From assembly GCA_038123735.1 (NCBI GenBank), contig JAYPAP010000061.1:1-19339 (forward strand): 19,339 nt of DNA. Direction: 5' to 3'. Below the pieces are notes generated by a model that saw only the letters and a program-made list of their open reading frames with translations, searched no databases and had not been told where the DNA came from. This document shows positions 7,460 through 14,962 of the stretch, piece after piece (position 1 is the stretch's first letter; the number at the start of each line of letters is the position of its first letter). A program made the position numbers and the translations under genes. Origin of the DNA: REDI01 sp038123735. Its GTDB lineage: Bacteria > Myxococcota_A > UBA796 > GCA-2862545.

Positions 7460-9061
7460 CTAAGCAAGCTGGGTCGGTTCCTGGGCGAAGCTACTTGGCC
7501 CTAAGGTAATCGCCGGGTTTTGCAGGCTGGTATCAGAACTCTCGGACTCAGATGGTCCCGCTGCGGAGCGTGCCACGAGCTCAGCGAGGAGATTGTGTGG
7601 TGTGTCTTCAAGGTCGCCGACCAATTCCTGAAGTTGTTTGCGCATCATTCGGGCAGATAAGAAGCGATCTGACCGCTCTTTCTGGAGCGCTTTTGCCAGA
7701 AATTCTTCCCATGAGGCTTGCACCGGTTCGCTCCGCAGGGAGTTGACTTCGGGAGGTTCGAACTGGAGTACCGCCATCATGCTGGCTTCGCGGGTCTTGC
7801 GAGAGAATAGATTCTTAAGGGTGAGGCATTCCCACAGGATCACGCCGAGTGCAAAGAGATCGGTCTGCGGGCTGAGAGCTTCTCCTTTCAGTAGTTCCGG
7901 TGCGATATAGCTGGGTTTCCCCATGAGGTTCTGGGTGTTGGCCTGTCCGCTCTCGTCCAGTACCCGGGCGATGCCGAAGTCCATGATCTTCACCTCTCCA
8001 GCTCGGGAAATCATGATGTTGTCTGGACTGAGGTCACGGTGGACGATGCCCACCAAGTCGCCATTGGCGGCATGGACGCGGGTGTGCGCAAATTCCAACG
8101 CGGCGAGAACCTCGATGCCGATCTGGCCAACAACATGCTGGGGAATCTGGTAGTCGTTGTCGATTGCCCGACGCATGATCGTGGTCAGGCTGAGGCCGTC
8201 TACGAATTCCATGGCGTAAAAGTAGGTGTCTTCCACCCGTCCGAAGTCAAATACTTGGATGATGTTCCGGTGGGTCAGTCGCGCAGACAGTTCTGCCTCG
8301 CTCCGAAAACTGGCAACGAAGGATGGGTTTTGAGCCAGAGAGGGCTTGATTCGCTTCAGCGCGACGGGGCGCTCGAACCCACCCTCTGGACAGTACGTGG
8401 CCCGAAGAACCTCGCCCATTCCGCCGACGCCGATGGTGTCCCCAAGACGATACTTCCCGAATAGCTCCTTGGAGCGTACTGTTTTGTGCGCATCTTGGGC
8501 TGCCCGAGAGAGCGTGTGTGCCACCATTGCCCCAAGAACTCCGCCCGTGAGCAAGACGGCTGTTCGCACGAGATCGAGCGATAAGGTGAATAGTTCGCCG
8601 GCCGTTTGCTCACTCATGTGGGGTACGATGATCAACTGGGAGACGAGCAGGTACTGAGCAGCGCTTACGGCACTGAAAAACAAGATATTTCGAGGGCTGA
8701 GGCGGAGAACCTGTACGAGAATCACCACCAAATAGATGGGGTAGGTCGTGGTTGATGCTTGGCTTGGAATCGCATCAAAGACCAGCGTCGCCAGCAGCAC
8801 CATCGAGGTGGCGATTGAGGTCTCCACCCAAGGGCTGACCCAGCGAGAGAAAGTAGGGGAGTAGCCGGCACGAAGCAGTCCCCACATTAGCAAAAACCAG
8901 GCGCTCGCGATGGCGCTGGCGACCATCACTGCCATTCCCGGTCCTGGCCAAACCAGGAGTTCCGCAGCCCCGATCGCTACACCTGCAAGCGCACCCATGG
9001 CCGCGAACTTGGCGACCAAGATCTCGAGGCGTGCGACCTCATTATGAAGTGCGCCGCGCAT
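7460..9061 (-). CDS. Membrane-anchored Ser/Thr protein kinase with six N-terminal transmembrane segments
   Basis: Numbered from the ATG at 9061 (533 residues). Six hydrophobic segments fall at about 14-37, 42-63, 82-98, 107-121, 125-146 and 164-185. A complete Hanks-type kinase domain follows from about 204 to 485: GVGGMGEV loop (211-218), Lys236, Glu255, HRDLSPDN (341-348, Asp343), DFG (361-363) and APE (387-389). All catalytic residues are present, so it should be active. Kinase after membrane domain is the reverse of the PknB layout, and the membrane part resembles the 6-TM input modules in front of some adenylate cyclases. The C-terminal 40 residues are a Ser-rich tail. The start is uncertain: the frame stays open to 9181, overlapping the upstream gene, and no candidate has a good ribosome site. 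It lies downstream of two exported-protein genes and may respond to them. Confidence 0.88.
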   Translation of the reverse strand: MRGALHNEVARLEILVAKFAAMGALAGVAIGAAELLVWPGPGMAVMVASAIASAWFLLMWGLLRAGYSPTFSRWVSPWVETSIATSMVLLATLVFDAIPSQASTTTYPIYLVVILVQVLRLSPRNILFFSAVSAAQYLLVSQLIIVPHMSEQTAGELFTLSLDLVRTAVLLTGGVLGAMVAHTLSRAAQDAHKTVRSKELFGKYRLGDTIGVGGMGEVLRATYCPEGGFERPVALKRIKPSLAQNPSFVASFRSEAELSARLTHRNIIQVFDFGRVEDTYFYAMEFVDGLSLTTIMRRAIDNDYQIPQHVVGQIGIEVLAALEFAHTRVHAANGDLVGIVHRDLSPDNIMISRAGEVKIMDFGIARVLDESGQANTQNLMGKPSYIAPELLKGEALSPQTDLFALGVILWECLTLKNLFSRKTREASMMAVLQFEPPEVNSLRSEPVQASWEEFLAKALQKERSDRFLSARMMRKQLQELVGDLEDTPHNLLAELVARSAAGPSESESSDTSLQNPAITLGPSSFAQEPTQLA

Positions 9062-9137
9062 GGACGGCGTGTGGGATGCGTGACGACTCAAGGTATTGCC
9101 CGGATAGAAAAAGCGCGACGGTCTAACGCGCCATAGA

Positions 9138-10760
9138 TCAAAAGTTCTCGCACTTTCCGCTATTGACGACCGCCATCTCATCAGGAGTCAGGAACTGCAG
9201 ATAGTCAGCCAACGGCACGCCGGCTGGGGTTACCGGCGTGACTGGAGTCTCCCCAGGACTTGAGTCCCCATCAAACTCCACGGCGGCATCCCAGACGACG
9301 TCATCCACGGCGGTGATGCCGTGCGAATTGAAACGATAGCGCCGCCAATCGCTTCCCCCAGCAGGCATCGCGAGCCAGGTCTGGAAGGTCGCACCATTTT
9401 CAGGGTGGGACGCATTGGTAATCGTAAGATATTCGGCGTTAATCCCGAGGTGGTTTGCCTGCGATGAGAGGAGACACGCCACGGAGTGACAGTACAGGTC
9501 GATGCCATCGGTGCGGTCGATCCAATCTCCCATCTCCATCCAAATACGCGACCAATAGATATAGCGGCCTTCAAAGGTACTGTAGGCTGAGTCGCCCGGG
9601 TTGTACTTCAGGTAGGGGTCGTCGTGAAGATGAAGTCGTAGGGCAGTCATGATCGCGGGCACATCATCCGCGGGGAGGTCTTGAATGACCTCCTGGAGGT
9701 CGTTCAGCACGCCGACCCATGTCATGGAGGGCGAGGCTCCATTTCCGGTTCCATCTTTGACGGCAGTTGGCCCCGCGAGGACCCATACCGCGTGCGTTGT
9801 TGTGAAAGAGCCGGGCACAGGTACCCATTCCCGCCCGTCGAGGGCCTCCAGGCGCCAGGTGAAGCTCAGGTCGTGACGACCGAGGGTATTCGGCAAGGGG
9901 GTGGTGCTCCGAAACTCCGAGGGGCGCCCTGGAGACCAGGCACCCTCACTCGCTGGAGTGAGCTCATCCGAGATCACCCGGAGGATCGGTAGGTTTGAGC
10001 GGCCGAGGAGGGGACCATCGGCTGGTACAGCAGTCCCGGTGCGGGCGGAGGTCGCTGAATATCCAGGGGTGAAGCTGACCGAGTAGTCGCTTCCTGCAAT
10101 GTACGCGACGGGCGCATTGTATTGGCTCAGGTCGCTTGGATCGCTGGCTCCCCATGGGGGCGTGTCTGGGGCGTCCCAAATTCCGGGTCCCGTGCGTGGT
10201 TCGCCATCGTCGAAGTCGAGGTCAGCGAGCTGGCCGGGGGGCTTTCGTTGTACCCATTCGGCGATTCCGCGTGGGATGGGATGGTAGAACCGGTCGAGCA
10301 GCGTGGTCTTGTGGTAACCAAGCGGTTGCTGTCCTGCATCGCCCGCAACACCGAGATCAATGGCTCCCGCGCCCATGCGGATGATGTAGGTGAATGCCTC
10401 TCCGAATCCTTGATTCTTCTGGTCACACACCATGGAAGCAACCAATTGGACCTGACCAGGGTCGAGGTATTCGCCGTCTTCCGCGCGTCCGTCCCAGGTT
10501 GCAGTCGCCTCGCCGGAGCCTTGATTGAGGGTGGTAATCAATGTTGAAAGTCCGTTCTGGTGGACGGCCGTGACTTCGGTCGTACAGTCGGCGGGTAGAC
10601 CTTCTGATGCTCGAACCACGATTTCCAGGGAGCCATCGTGGAGCTTTGGATCGAAGGCCGGGGCTGCTTCAACCTCCAGGTCCGTCCAAATCCAGGGTGT
10701 CGCTTCCTCCGTTGAGCATGCAGTGATGAGGAGAAGAGAGGGCAGAAATAGGCGGCTCAT
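9138..10760 (-). CDS. Lipoprotein with C-terminal transglutaminase-like (Cys-His-Asp) domain
   Basis: A 540-residue protein starting at the ATG at 10760 with a strong ribosome site (TAGGAGG, about 6-base spacing), overlapping the upstream stop as ATGA. The signal MSRLFLPSLLLITAC places the lipid-modified Cys at 15. Residues 87-110 (TWDGRAEDGEYLDPGQVQLVASM) match the FlgD-type Ig-like motif found in surface proteins. The middle (150-330) is Pro/Gly-rich and unassigned. The C-terminal part carries DLYCHSVACLLSSQANHLGINA (Cys424), FNSHGI (His480) and VVWDAAVEFDG (Asp491). This is the Cys/His/Asp order and local context of the transglutaminase-like superfamily, which includes proteases and cross-linking enzymes. 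The domain call rests on motif pattern only. Anchored in the envelope, it may process or cross-link surface proteins, possibly its co-translated MopE-type neighbour. Confidence 0.78.
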   Translation of the reverse strand: MSRLFLPSLLLITACSTEEATPWIWTDLEVEAAPAFDPKLHDGSLEIVVRASEGLPADCTTEVTAVHQNGLSTLITTLNQGSGEATATWDGRAEDGEYLDPGQVQLVASMVCDQKNQGFGEAFTYIIRMGAGAIDLGVAGDAGQQPLGYHKTTLLDRFYHPIPRGIAEWVQRKPPGQLADLDFDDGEPRTGPGIWDAPDTPPWGASDPSDLSQYNAPVAYIAGSDYSVSFTPGYSATSARTGTAVPADGPLLGRSNLPILRVISDELTPASEGAWSPGRPSEFRSTTPLPNTLGRHDLSFTWRLEALDGREWVPVPGSFTTTHAVWVLAGPTAVKDGTGNGASPSMTWVGVLNDLQEVIQDLPADDVPAIMTALRLHLHDDPYLKYNPGDSAYSTFEGRYIYWSRIWMEMGDWIDRTDGIDLYCHSVACLLSSQANHLGINAEYLTITNASHPENGATFQTWLAMPAGGSDWRRYRFNSHGITAVDDVVWDAAVEFDGDSSPGETPVTPVTPAGVPLADYLQFLTPDEMAVVNSGKCENF

Positions 10761-11959
10761 GTGCGCCTCCTAACGAGCAACAGAGGTAGCAAGAACAGAA
10801 TGAACGGTGGCGTGGCAGGAGCGGAGGCGCAGGTGCCCGCGACGGGATCTCCACCCCATCCTTCTGGCTTTTGTTCAGTAATGAAGGGATCGTCGTCGGC
10901 GAGACCATCGCAGTCTGCGTCGATGACGTCGGCCGATGGGGGGGCTCCAGGGAATACAGACGCAGAGGAATCATCACAATCGCCCTGTTCTTCTGTCCAA
11001 CCGTCTCCATCGTCGTCGCTGGCGATCGTGTCTTCGTCCACCTCGCCATCGCAGTCATTGTCGACGCCATCGACGCGCTCGGCAGCGCCATCGAACGTGG
11101 TGGAATCGCGGTCGTCACAGTCGCCCTCTTCGGGGGTCTGCCCATCGCCATCAAGGTCGTTAATCCCCATCAACTCGGCAGCGAGGCTACGCGCATCTTC
11201 GGCATCGGTGCCGAGGGCGTACACGAATCGGGCCTCAACAGTCTCACCCGCGGCCAGGTCTACGGGCTCAGAAGCGACGCCAATCACGATATCGCCCTCG
11301 CGGTTTCCTTCCAGACCATCACGAATATCTGAGGGAAGGGCACACCATGAGCACATGCCAGCGTCACCCCCTGAAATCGCCAAGGCGATGGCTTTACCCG
11401 GGAGTTTTCGAGATGCTGCACTGGCGATCTCGCCGTCCGCCTCAGCAGCCGTGGAATAGCCGCCACCGGAAAAGACATCTGGATCAACGTCTACCGAGCG
11501 CGCAAAGGACACATCGGTAAGCGGGGTCTTTGCAGTAAGGATAAAGGTGGTCCAAAACTGCTCTTCCGCGATTGGCAAGTCAATCATGAGTTGTAGGTCG
11601 AAGTCAGCCGTCTCGTGTTGGCCGCTCAGGAAAATGAACTCCGGACCTCGAACGGGCTCATCCCACCTCAGCTCAGGGCCGCCCGAATAGTCAGGTGCAC
11701 CGCCTCGAATCGACTGAGGTCCATCCGCGTTCGTGAACTCGAGCCCCCAGTTCTCAAAGGCCCGGCCTGGCCAGATGAGGTCGTTTCCGAGTGGAACACC
11801 GGAACCCATGCCATCCGGGTCGTAGCTGATGCACACCTTGGTGGAGGTGTCGCAGAGTGAGCCATCGACGTTCACGCCCACGGCCACGTGTTCGCCACTG
11901 AGGGTGGTTCCGGCGATCGCTGGTGTGGCGACGAGGGATAGTAAGAGTAGTTTATACAT
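10757..11959 (-). CDS. Secreted MopE-repeat protein with Cys/TM/Arg C-terminal sorting tag
   Basis: A 400-residue protein with an N-terminal signal peptide (MYKLLLLSLVATPAIA, cleavage after residue 16). Residues 17-262 form a beta-rich domain with no clear family. Two MopE-type putative metal-binding repeats follow at about 268-310 and 314-357. Each has DGDG...GDCDD and a second Cys exactly 22 residues on (Cys281/Cys303, Cys328/Cys350). These Asp-rich repeats probably bind calcium or copper. The C-terminus has Cys377, a Pro-rich spacer, a short hydrophobic stretch (about 386-396) and RRR. This is the layout of MYXO-CTERM-type tags processed by a membrane protease for surface anchoring. The last codon overlaps the transglutaminase-like gene (ATGA). 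The ribosome site is weak. A cell-surface metal-binding or adhesive role is inferred. Confidence 0.85.
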   Translation of the reverse strand: MYKLLLLSLVATPAIAGTTLSGEHVAVGVNVDGSLCDTSTKVCISYDPDGMGSGVPLGNDLIWPGRAFENWGLEFTNADGPQSIRGGAPDYSGGPELRWDEPVRGPEFIFLSGQHETADFDLQLMIDLPIAEEQFWTTFILTAKTPLTDVSFARSVDVDPDVFSGGGYSTAAEADGEIASAASRKLPGKAIALAISGGDAGMCSWCALPSDIRDGLEGNREGDIVIGVASEPVDLAAGETVEARFVYALGTDAEDARSLAAELMGINDLDGDGQTPEEGDCDDRDSTTFDGAAERVDGVDNDCDGEVDEDTIASDDDGDGWTEEQGDCDDSSASVFPGAPPSADVIDADCDGLADDDPFITEQKPEGWGGDPVAGTCASAPATPPFILFLLPLLLVRRRT

Positions 11960-12001
11960 AGGATAATCTCAGGTTGAGATGGTAAGGGTGCGCATCGCCA
12001 C

Positions 12002-12703
12002 CTAGCTGGGGTCTTCACCACGTCGGGCGGTCACGAAATATCCGGTGGTCTCCAGATTCCAGTCTCGGTCCAGTCGGTCGAGTAGCGGCGCCGCAGTCTG
12101 ACCTACGGTCCAGCCCACACTCAACAGGCCACGGACGGGGGCTTTGACGGGGGAAGGGCCGCGAATGAAGCGGAGCGAAAAGTAGTTCGACTTCAACGCC
12201 ATGCTCGAGAAGAAGCCGGCCTGCGCTTGAACATTGACGTCGACAAATCCTGCTTCTGCCAGGAGGTGCTCCAAGCCGAACTTGCTGTACCGAAAATAGT
12301 CGTACGGCGCCTCGTGAATCCACCATTGCCAGGGCACCTGGAGTATCAGATGGCCCCCAGGACGCAGGATTCGATGCGCTTCGGCCAGCATAATTCTTGG
12401 CTGAGATAGATGCTCAAGCACGGAAACAGAGAATACGGTGTCGGCGCTGTCAGACTCGAGGGGGAGCGGCTCGTTAAGATTCGCCACGACTTCTGCCTGG
12501 ATCTCATGTGGAGATTCTCCCCAGTCGACCCCGATATATTTCTCGGCACGCTCAAGAACCCAGTCTCGGTAGGGTGCATCTCCACACCCAAGGTCAACAA
12601 CCGTACCTCGGAACTTCTCGGCATGTTCGCCGAGCAGCTGGTGAAACCGGTCATAGATGAGGCGGTTGTGAAGCTGGCGATTCGGGTGGAATAAGTCGGA
12701 CAT
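12002..12703 (-). CDS. Class I SAM-dependent methyltransferase
   Basis: A 233-residue soluble protein with a Methyltransf_11-type Rossmann core: motif I VVDLGCGDA (35-43), the acidic residue Asp60 in YIGVD at the end of strand 2, SVSVLEHLS (93-100) and ILRPGGHLILQVPW for strand 5. No substrate-specific region is recognised. WQWWIHEAPYDYFRYSKFGLEHLL (centred near 150) is typical of methyltransferases in polysaccharide clusters. It is divergent from the acetyltransferase and transaminase genes, so it may methylate a sugar or lipid carrier of the same glycan. It is also 42 bases upstream of the MopE-type gene on the same strand and could be read through into that block. The start at 12703 lacks a well-spaced ribosome site. 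Confidence 0.85.
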   Translation of the reverse strand: MSDLFHPNRQLHNRLIYDRFHQLLGEHAEKFRGTVVDLGCGDAPYRDWVLERAEKYIGVDWGESPHEIQAEVVANLNEPLPLESDSADTVFSVSVLEHLSQPRIMLAEAHRILRPGGHLILQVPWQWWIHEAPYDYFRYSKFGLEHLLAEAGFVDVNVQAQAGFFSSMALKSNYFSLRFIRGPSPVKAPVRGLLSVGWTVGQTAAPLLDRLDRDWNLETTGYFVTARRGEDPS

Positions 12704-12785
12704 GGGGGGGATATTACCTCATTGATTCACGCCTGGCACGAGTCAACGGGGAGAAGGCAAAGGTGAGGGGGCGCAGCGCTCGAGT

Positions 12786-12819
12786 CGATGACATGTAGGG
12801 AAGGTCCTGGCTGTCATCG
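12786..12819. promoter_or_regulatory. Perfect 8-bp inverted repeat, candidate operator in divergent promoter region
   Basis: CGATGACA (12786-12793) and TGTCATCG (12812-12819) are exact reverse complements separated by 18 bases. The right arm ends 11 bases before the proposed -35 box of the acetyltransferase gene, in the divergent intergenic region. Position and symmetry suit a regulator-binding dyad; no protein is identified. Confidence 0.4.
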
Positions 12820-12830
12820 CAGGTTAACTG

Positions 12831-12859
12831 TTGTACATTCGCCTGATCCAGCGCATAAT
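12831..12859 (+). promoter_or_regulatory. Putative sigma70-type promoter for the acetyltransferase-transaminase pair
   Basis: TTGTAC at 12831-12836 and CATAAT at 12854-12859 are separated by exactly 17 bases. The -10 box matches consensus at 5 of 6 positions and the -35 at 3 of 6. The start codon at 12890 lies about 30 bases downstream of the -10, leaving room for a short leader with GGAG. Prediction by eye only. Confidence 0.45.
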
Positions 12860-12889
12860 CGCAGGGACGATGGTCCGGGGAGAGACATC

Positions 12890-13450
12890 ATGGGTGCCGG
12901 TGTCGGCTTGATTCAGCGGGCAAACAATCTGGTCTTATCTCAGGTTGTATCCTATCTTCGAAACCCTAATCCGCGGCTGACGGTCGGACTGCTGCGCCGG
13001 TTTGGGGCGAGTGTCGGGGCCGGAACACGGATAAAGCGAAGTATCTACCTCGATAATGTCTATGAAGACGAGCAGTCTACCCGAGACTTCTCGCGGCTAC
13101 AGTTCGGCAAGAACGTGTACATCGGCGACGATGTGTATTTCGACCTCGCCAATGAAATTTCGATTGCGGACGACGCGGTGTTGTCGGGGCGAGTCTCCAT
13201 CTTGACCCATGCAGACTGCAATCGGTCCGAGTACCTATCAGCCGTATTCCCGCGTGTGTGCGAGCCAGTGGTGATCGAAGAAGGGGCGTGGATCGGCTTT
13301 GGCGCCACCATCTTGGCCGGAGTCACGATCGGACAAAATGCGATGGTTGCGGCCAACAGTCTCGTTCGAGACGACGTTCCGGCACGAACACTAGTTGCTG
13401 GTTCGCCAGCCAAAGTTGTGCGCGAGCTTGAGCCTGGGGAGAGACCGTGA
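12890..13450 (+). CDS. Left-handed beta-helix (hexapeptide-repeat) acetyltransferase
   Basis: The start is the ATG at 12890 (186 residues), preceded by GGGGAG at about 8 bases; an open frame upstream to 12788 lacks this and reaches into the promoter. Hexapeptide turns run through residues 70-170 (FGKNVYIGDDVYF, ISIADDAVLSGRVSI, WIGFGATILAGVTIGQNAMVAANSLV). The end ARTLVAGSPAKVVRE is typical of the maltose/galactoside O-acetyltransferase and WcaF branch. His107 in SILTHADCN is in place to be the catalytic base. It uses acetyl-CoA to acetylate a hydroxyl or amine. Next to a sugar 4-transaminase gene, N-acetylation of the 4-amino sugar is plausible, but O-acetylation of a glycan unit cannot be excluded. 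It forms an apparent operon with the transaminase, 64 bases downstream. Confidence 0.85.
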   Translation: MGAGVGLIQRANNLVLSQVVSYLRNPNPRLTVGLLRRFGASVGAGTRIKRSIYLDNVYEDEQSTRDFSRLQFGKNVYIGDDVYFDLANEISIADDAVLSGRVSILTHADCNRSEYLSAVFPRVCEPVVIEEGAWIGFGATILAGVTIGQNAMVAANSLVRDDVPARTLVAGSPAKVVRELEPGERP

Positions 13451-13514
13451 CTTCAGGGCAGGGCAGGGTATGTCGCAGCAGGCCAAGCATAGCTGTGATT
13501 CGGCTGGAGTCGCT

Positions 13515-14663
13515 GTGTCGAGCATGAACCCTATCCCGTTCAATCTTCCGAGTATTACGGAGCTAGAACGCCGCTACGTTGCTCAAGCTCTTGATTCGGG
13601 GCACCTTCATGGTGATGGCCCCTGGACGAAGCGTGCTGAGCTGCTCCTCCGGGAGATGACAGGTGCCAACCATGTGCTGTTGACCACCTCATGCACGTCC
13701 GCTTTGGAAATCGCGGCCCATCTCGCGGATGTTGGACCCGGCGATGAAGTCATCGTGCCAAGCTACACGTTTGTGAGCACGATCAATGCCTTCGTACTCC
13801 GGGGCGCAACGCCCGTATTTGCCGACATTCGTCCCGATACGATGAATCTAGATGAGTCCAAACTCAGCTCACTGATCACCTCGAAGACCAAGGCCATTGT
13901 CCCCGTACATTATGCGGGAGTCGCCTGCGAAATGGCGGAGATGTTGCGCATCGCTTCCGAGCATGGCTGCACGGTGATTGAAGACGCAGCGCAAGGTGTT
14001 GATGCCTTTTATGGCGACCAAGCGCTGGGAACGATCGGTGACCTTGGTGCGTTTAGCTTCCACGCTACGAAGAACCACGGGGCAGGAGAAGGAGGCGCGC
14101 TGCTCGTAAATCGAGAGCAATGGGCAGCGAGGGCTGAGGTCTTGCGGGAGAAAGGCACTAACAGAAGCCAGTTTTTCCGCGGCCAAGTCGACAAATATAC
14201 CTGGGTGGATGTGGGCTCATCTTGGGTCCCATCCGACCTGTTGGCTGCGTTGTTGGTGGCGCAGCTCGAGCGCAGAGGCGAGATCTTGAGTCGCCGGCAG
14301 CGGGTAGCCAACCTGTACCGGGAAGGCCTTTCATCGCTCGTGGACCAGCATCGAGTGACTCCTCTAGTCACACCTCGAAACTGTCGAACTAATCACCATA
14401 TGTATGCGTTGCTTGCGGAAAACCTGGAGACAAGGACGGCGTTGTTATCCCATCTTCGCGATGAAGGGATTGGTGCTGCGTTCCATTATGTGCCGCTACA
14501 CACCTCACCGATGGGGCGGCGCTTTGGGGGCCACGAAGGCCAACTTCCCGTCACGGAGGATCTGGGCGACCGTCTCTTCCGTCTGCCCATGCATGCTGCC
14601 CTGTCGGACCAGCAGGTGGAGCGTGTGATCGACTCCGTCCAGCGATTCTACAGCGAACGATAG
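13515..14663 (+). CDS. wecE: dTDP-4-amino-4,6-dideoxygalactose transaminase (WecE/RffA-type, DegT/DnrJ family)
   Basis: A PLP-dependent sugar transaminase that would aminate C4 of dTDP-4-keto-6-deoxyglucose using glutamate. The start is set at GTG 13515 with GGAG five bases upstream; the ATG at 13524 (379 residues) is where homology to the roughly 376-residue E. coli WecE begins, and ATG 13470 is also open. As I recall E. coli WecE, long identical blocks occur: PGDEVI.PSYTFVST.NAFVLRGA, DIRPDTMN, IVPVHYAGVACEM, EDAAQGV, REKGTNRSQFFRGQVDKYTW and FHYIPLH-like FHYVPLH. The PLP lysine is in FSFHATKN (Lys183 counted from ATG 13524). RfbA and RfbB, which make its substrate, are encoded on the opposite strand nearby. 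Its 3' end overlaps the convergent glycosyltransferase gene by 16 bases. Confidence 0.93.
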   Translation: MSSMNPIPFNLPSITELERRYVAQALDSGHLHGDGPWTKRAELLLREMTGANHVLLTTSCTSALEIAAHLADVGPGDEVIVPSYTFVSTINAFVLRGATPVFADIRPDTMNLDESKLSSLITSKTKAIVPVHYAGVACEMAEMLRIASEHGCTVIEDAAQGVDAFYGDQALGTIGDLGAFSFHATKNHGAGEGGALLVNREQWAARAEVLREKGTNRSQFFRGQVDKYTWVDVGSSWVPSDLLAALLVAQLERRGEILSRRQRVANLYREGLSSLVDQHRVTPLVTPRNCRTNHHMYALLAENLETRTALLSHLRDEGIGAAFHYVPLHTSPMGRRFGGHEGQLPVTEDLGDRLFRLPMHAALSDQQVERVIDSVQRFYSER

Positions 14664-14952
14664 ATCGCTTCCAGGGCCTTTCCTTGCTTCACGGCGTCGA
14701 ATCGCTGCTCGACGTGAGCCCGTGCCTGCAGGGCCATCTTTTCCCACGCGTCGGTGGTGCGGAATGCCTCTTCTAAGCGGTTTGCAAGGGCGCCCACGTC
14801 GCGTTCTGGGGCTAGCCAACCGGTCTCTTGGTGTGTCACAACTCCGGGAATGTCGCAATGGGTCGTACTGACGATGGGGGTGCCGACCGCAGCAGCCTCG
14901 ATCAGCGTGACTGGGGCTCCACCCTCACAATCACCGTCGTACGCGGTGATGC
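14648..14952 (-). CDS. Glycosyltransferase family 4, C-terminal part (after assembly gap)
   Basis: This minus-strand segment from the gap to a stop at 14648 encodes 100 residues that complete the GT4 protein. It begins ITAYDGDCEGGAPVTLIEAA, the donor nucleotide-sugar binding region of GT-B enzymes with the two acidic residues of the E-x7-8-E motif. VGTPIVSTTHCDIPGVV, TGWLAPERDVGALA and a helical C-terminus follow. It is in a different frame from the N-terminal part only because the gap is written as 10 bases; a gap that is a multiple of three restores one frame. The first two bases after the gap are a partial codon. Its stop lies inside the 3' end of the convergent transaminase gene. Confidence 0.85.
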
Positions 14953-14962
14953 NNNNNNNNNN
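14953..14962. other. Assembly gap (10 N) inside glycosyltransferase gene
   Basis: Ten N split the GT4 gene. The flanks leave one base of a codon on the 5' side and two on the 3' side, so the true missing length must be a multiple of three for an intact gene. Ten is not, so the number is a placeholder. By comparison with usual GT4 spacing between the two flanking motifs, a few tens of bases are probably missing. Confidence 0.97.

Noticed and set aside
9062..9181. Longer start for the kinase overlapping the transglutaminase-like gene
   Set aside because: The extra 40 residues are Arg/Ser-rich without homology signal, and there is no ribosome site before the upstream ATG.
10761..11459. 232-codon Ser-rich plus-strand frame
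   Set aside because: It mirrors the Asp-rich MopE repeats on the other strand; Ser runs arise from GAC/GAT codons read in reverse.
12741..12746. TTGACT (minus strand) as -35 box for the methyltransferase gene
   Set aside because: The only good -10-like box (TAATAT) is about 24 bases away, too far for a sigma70 promoter.
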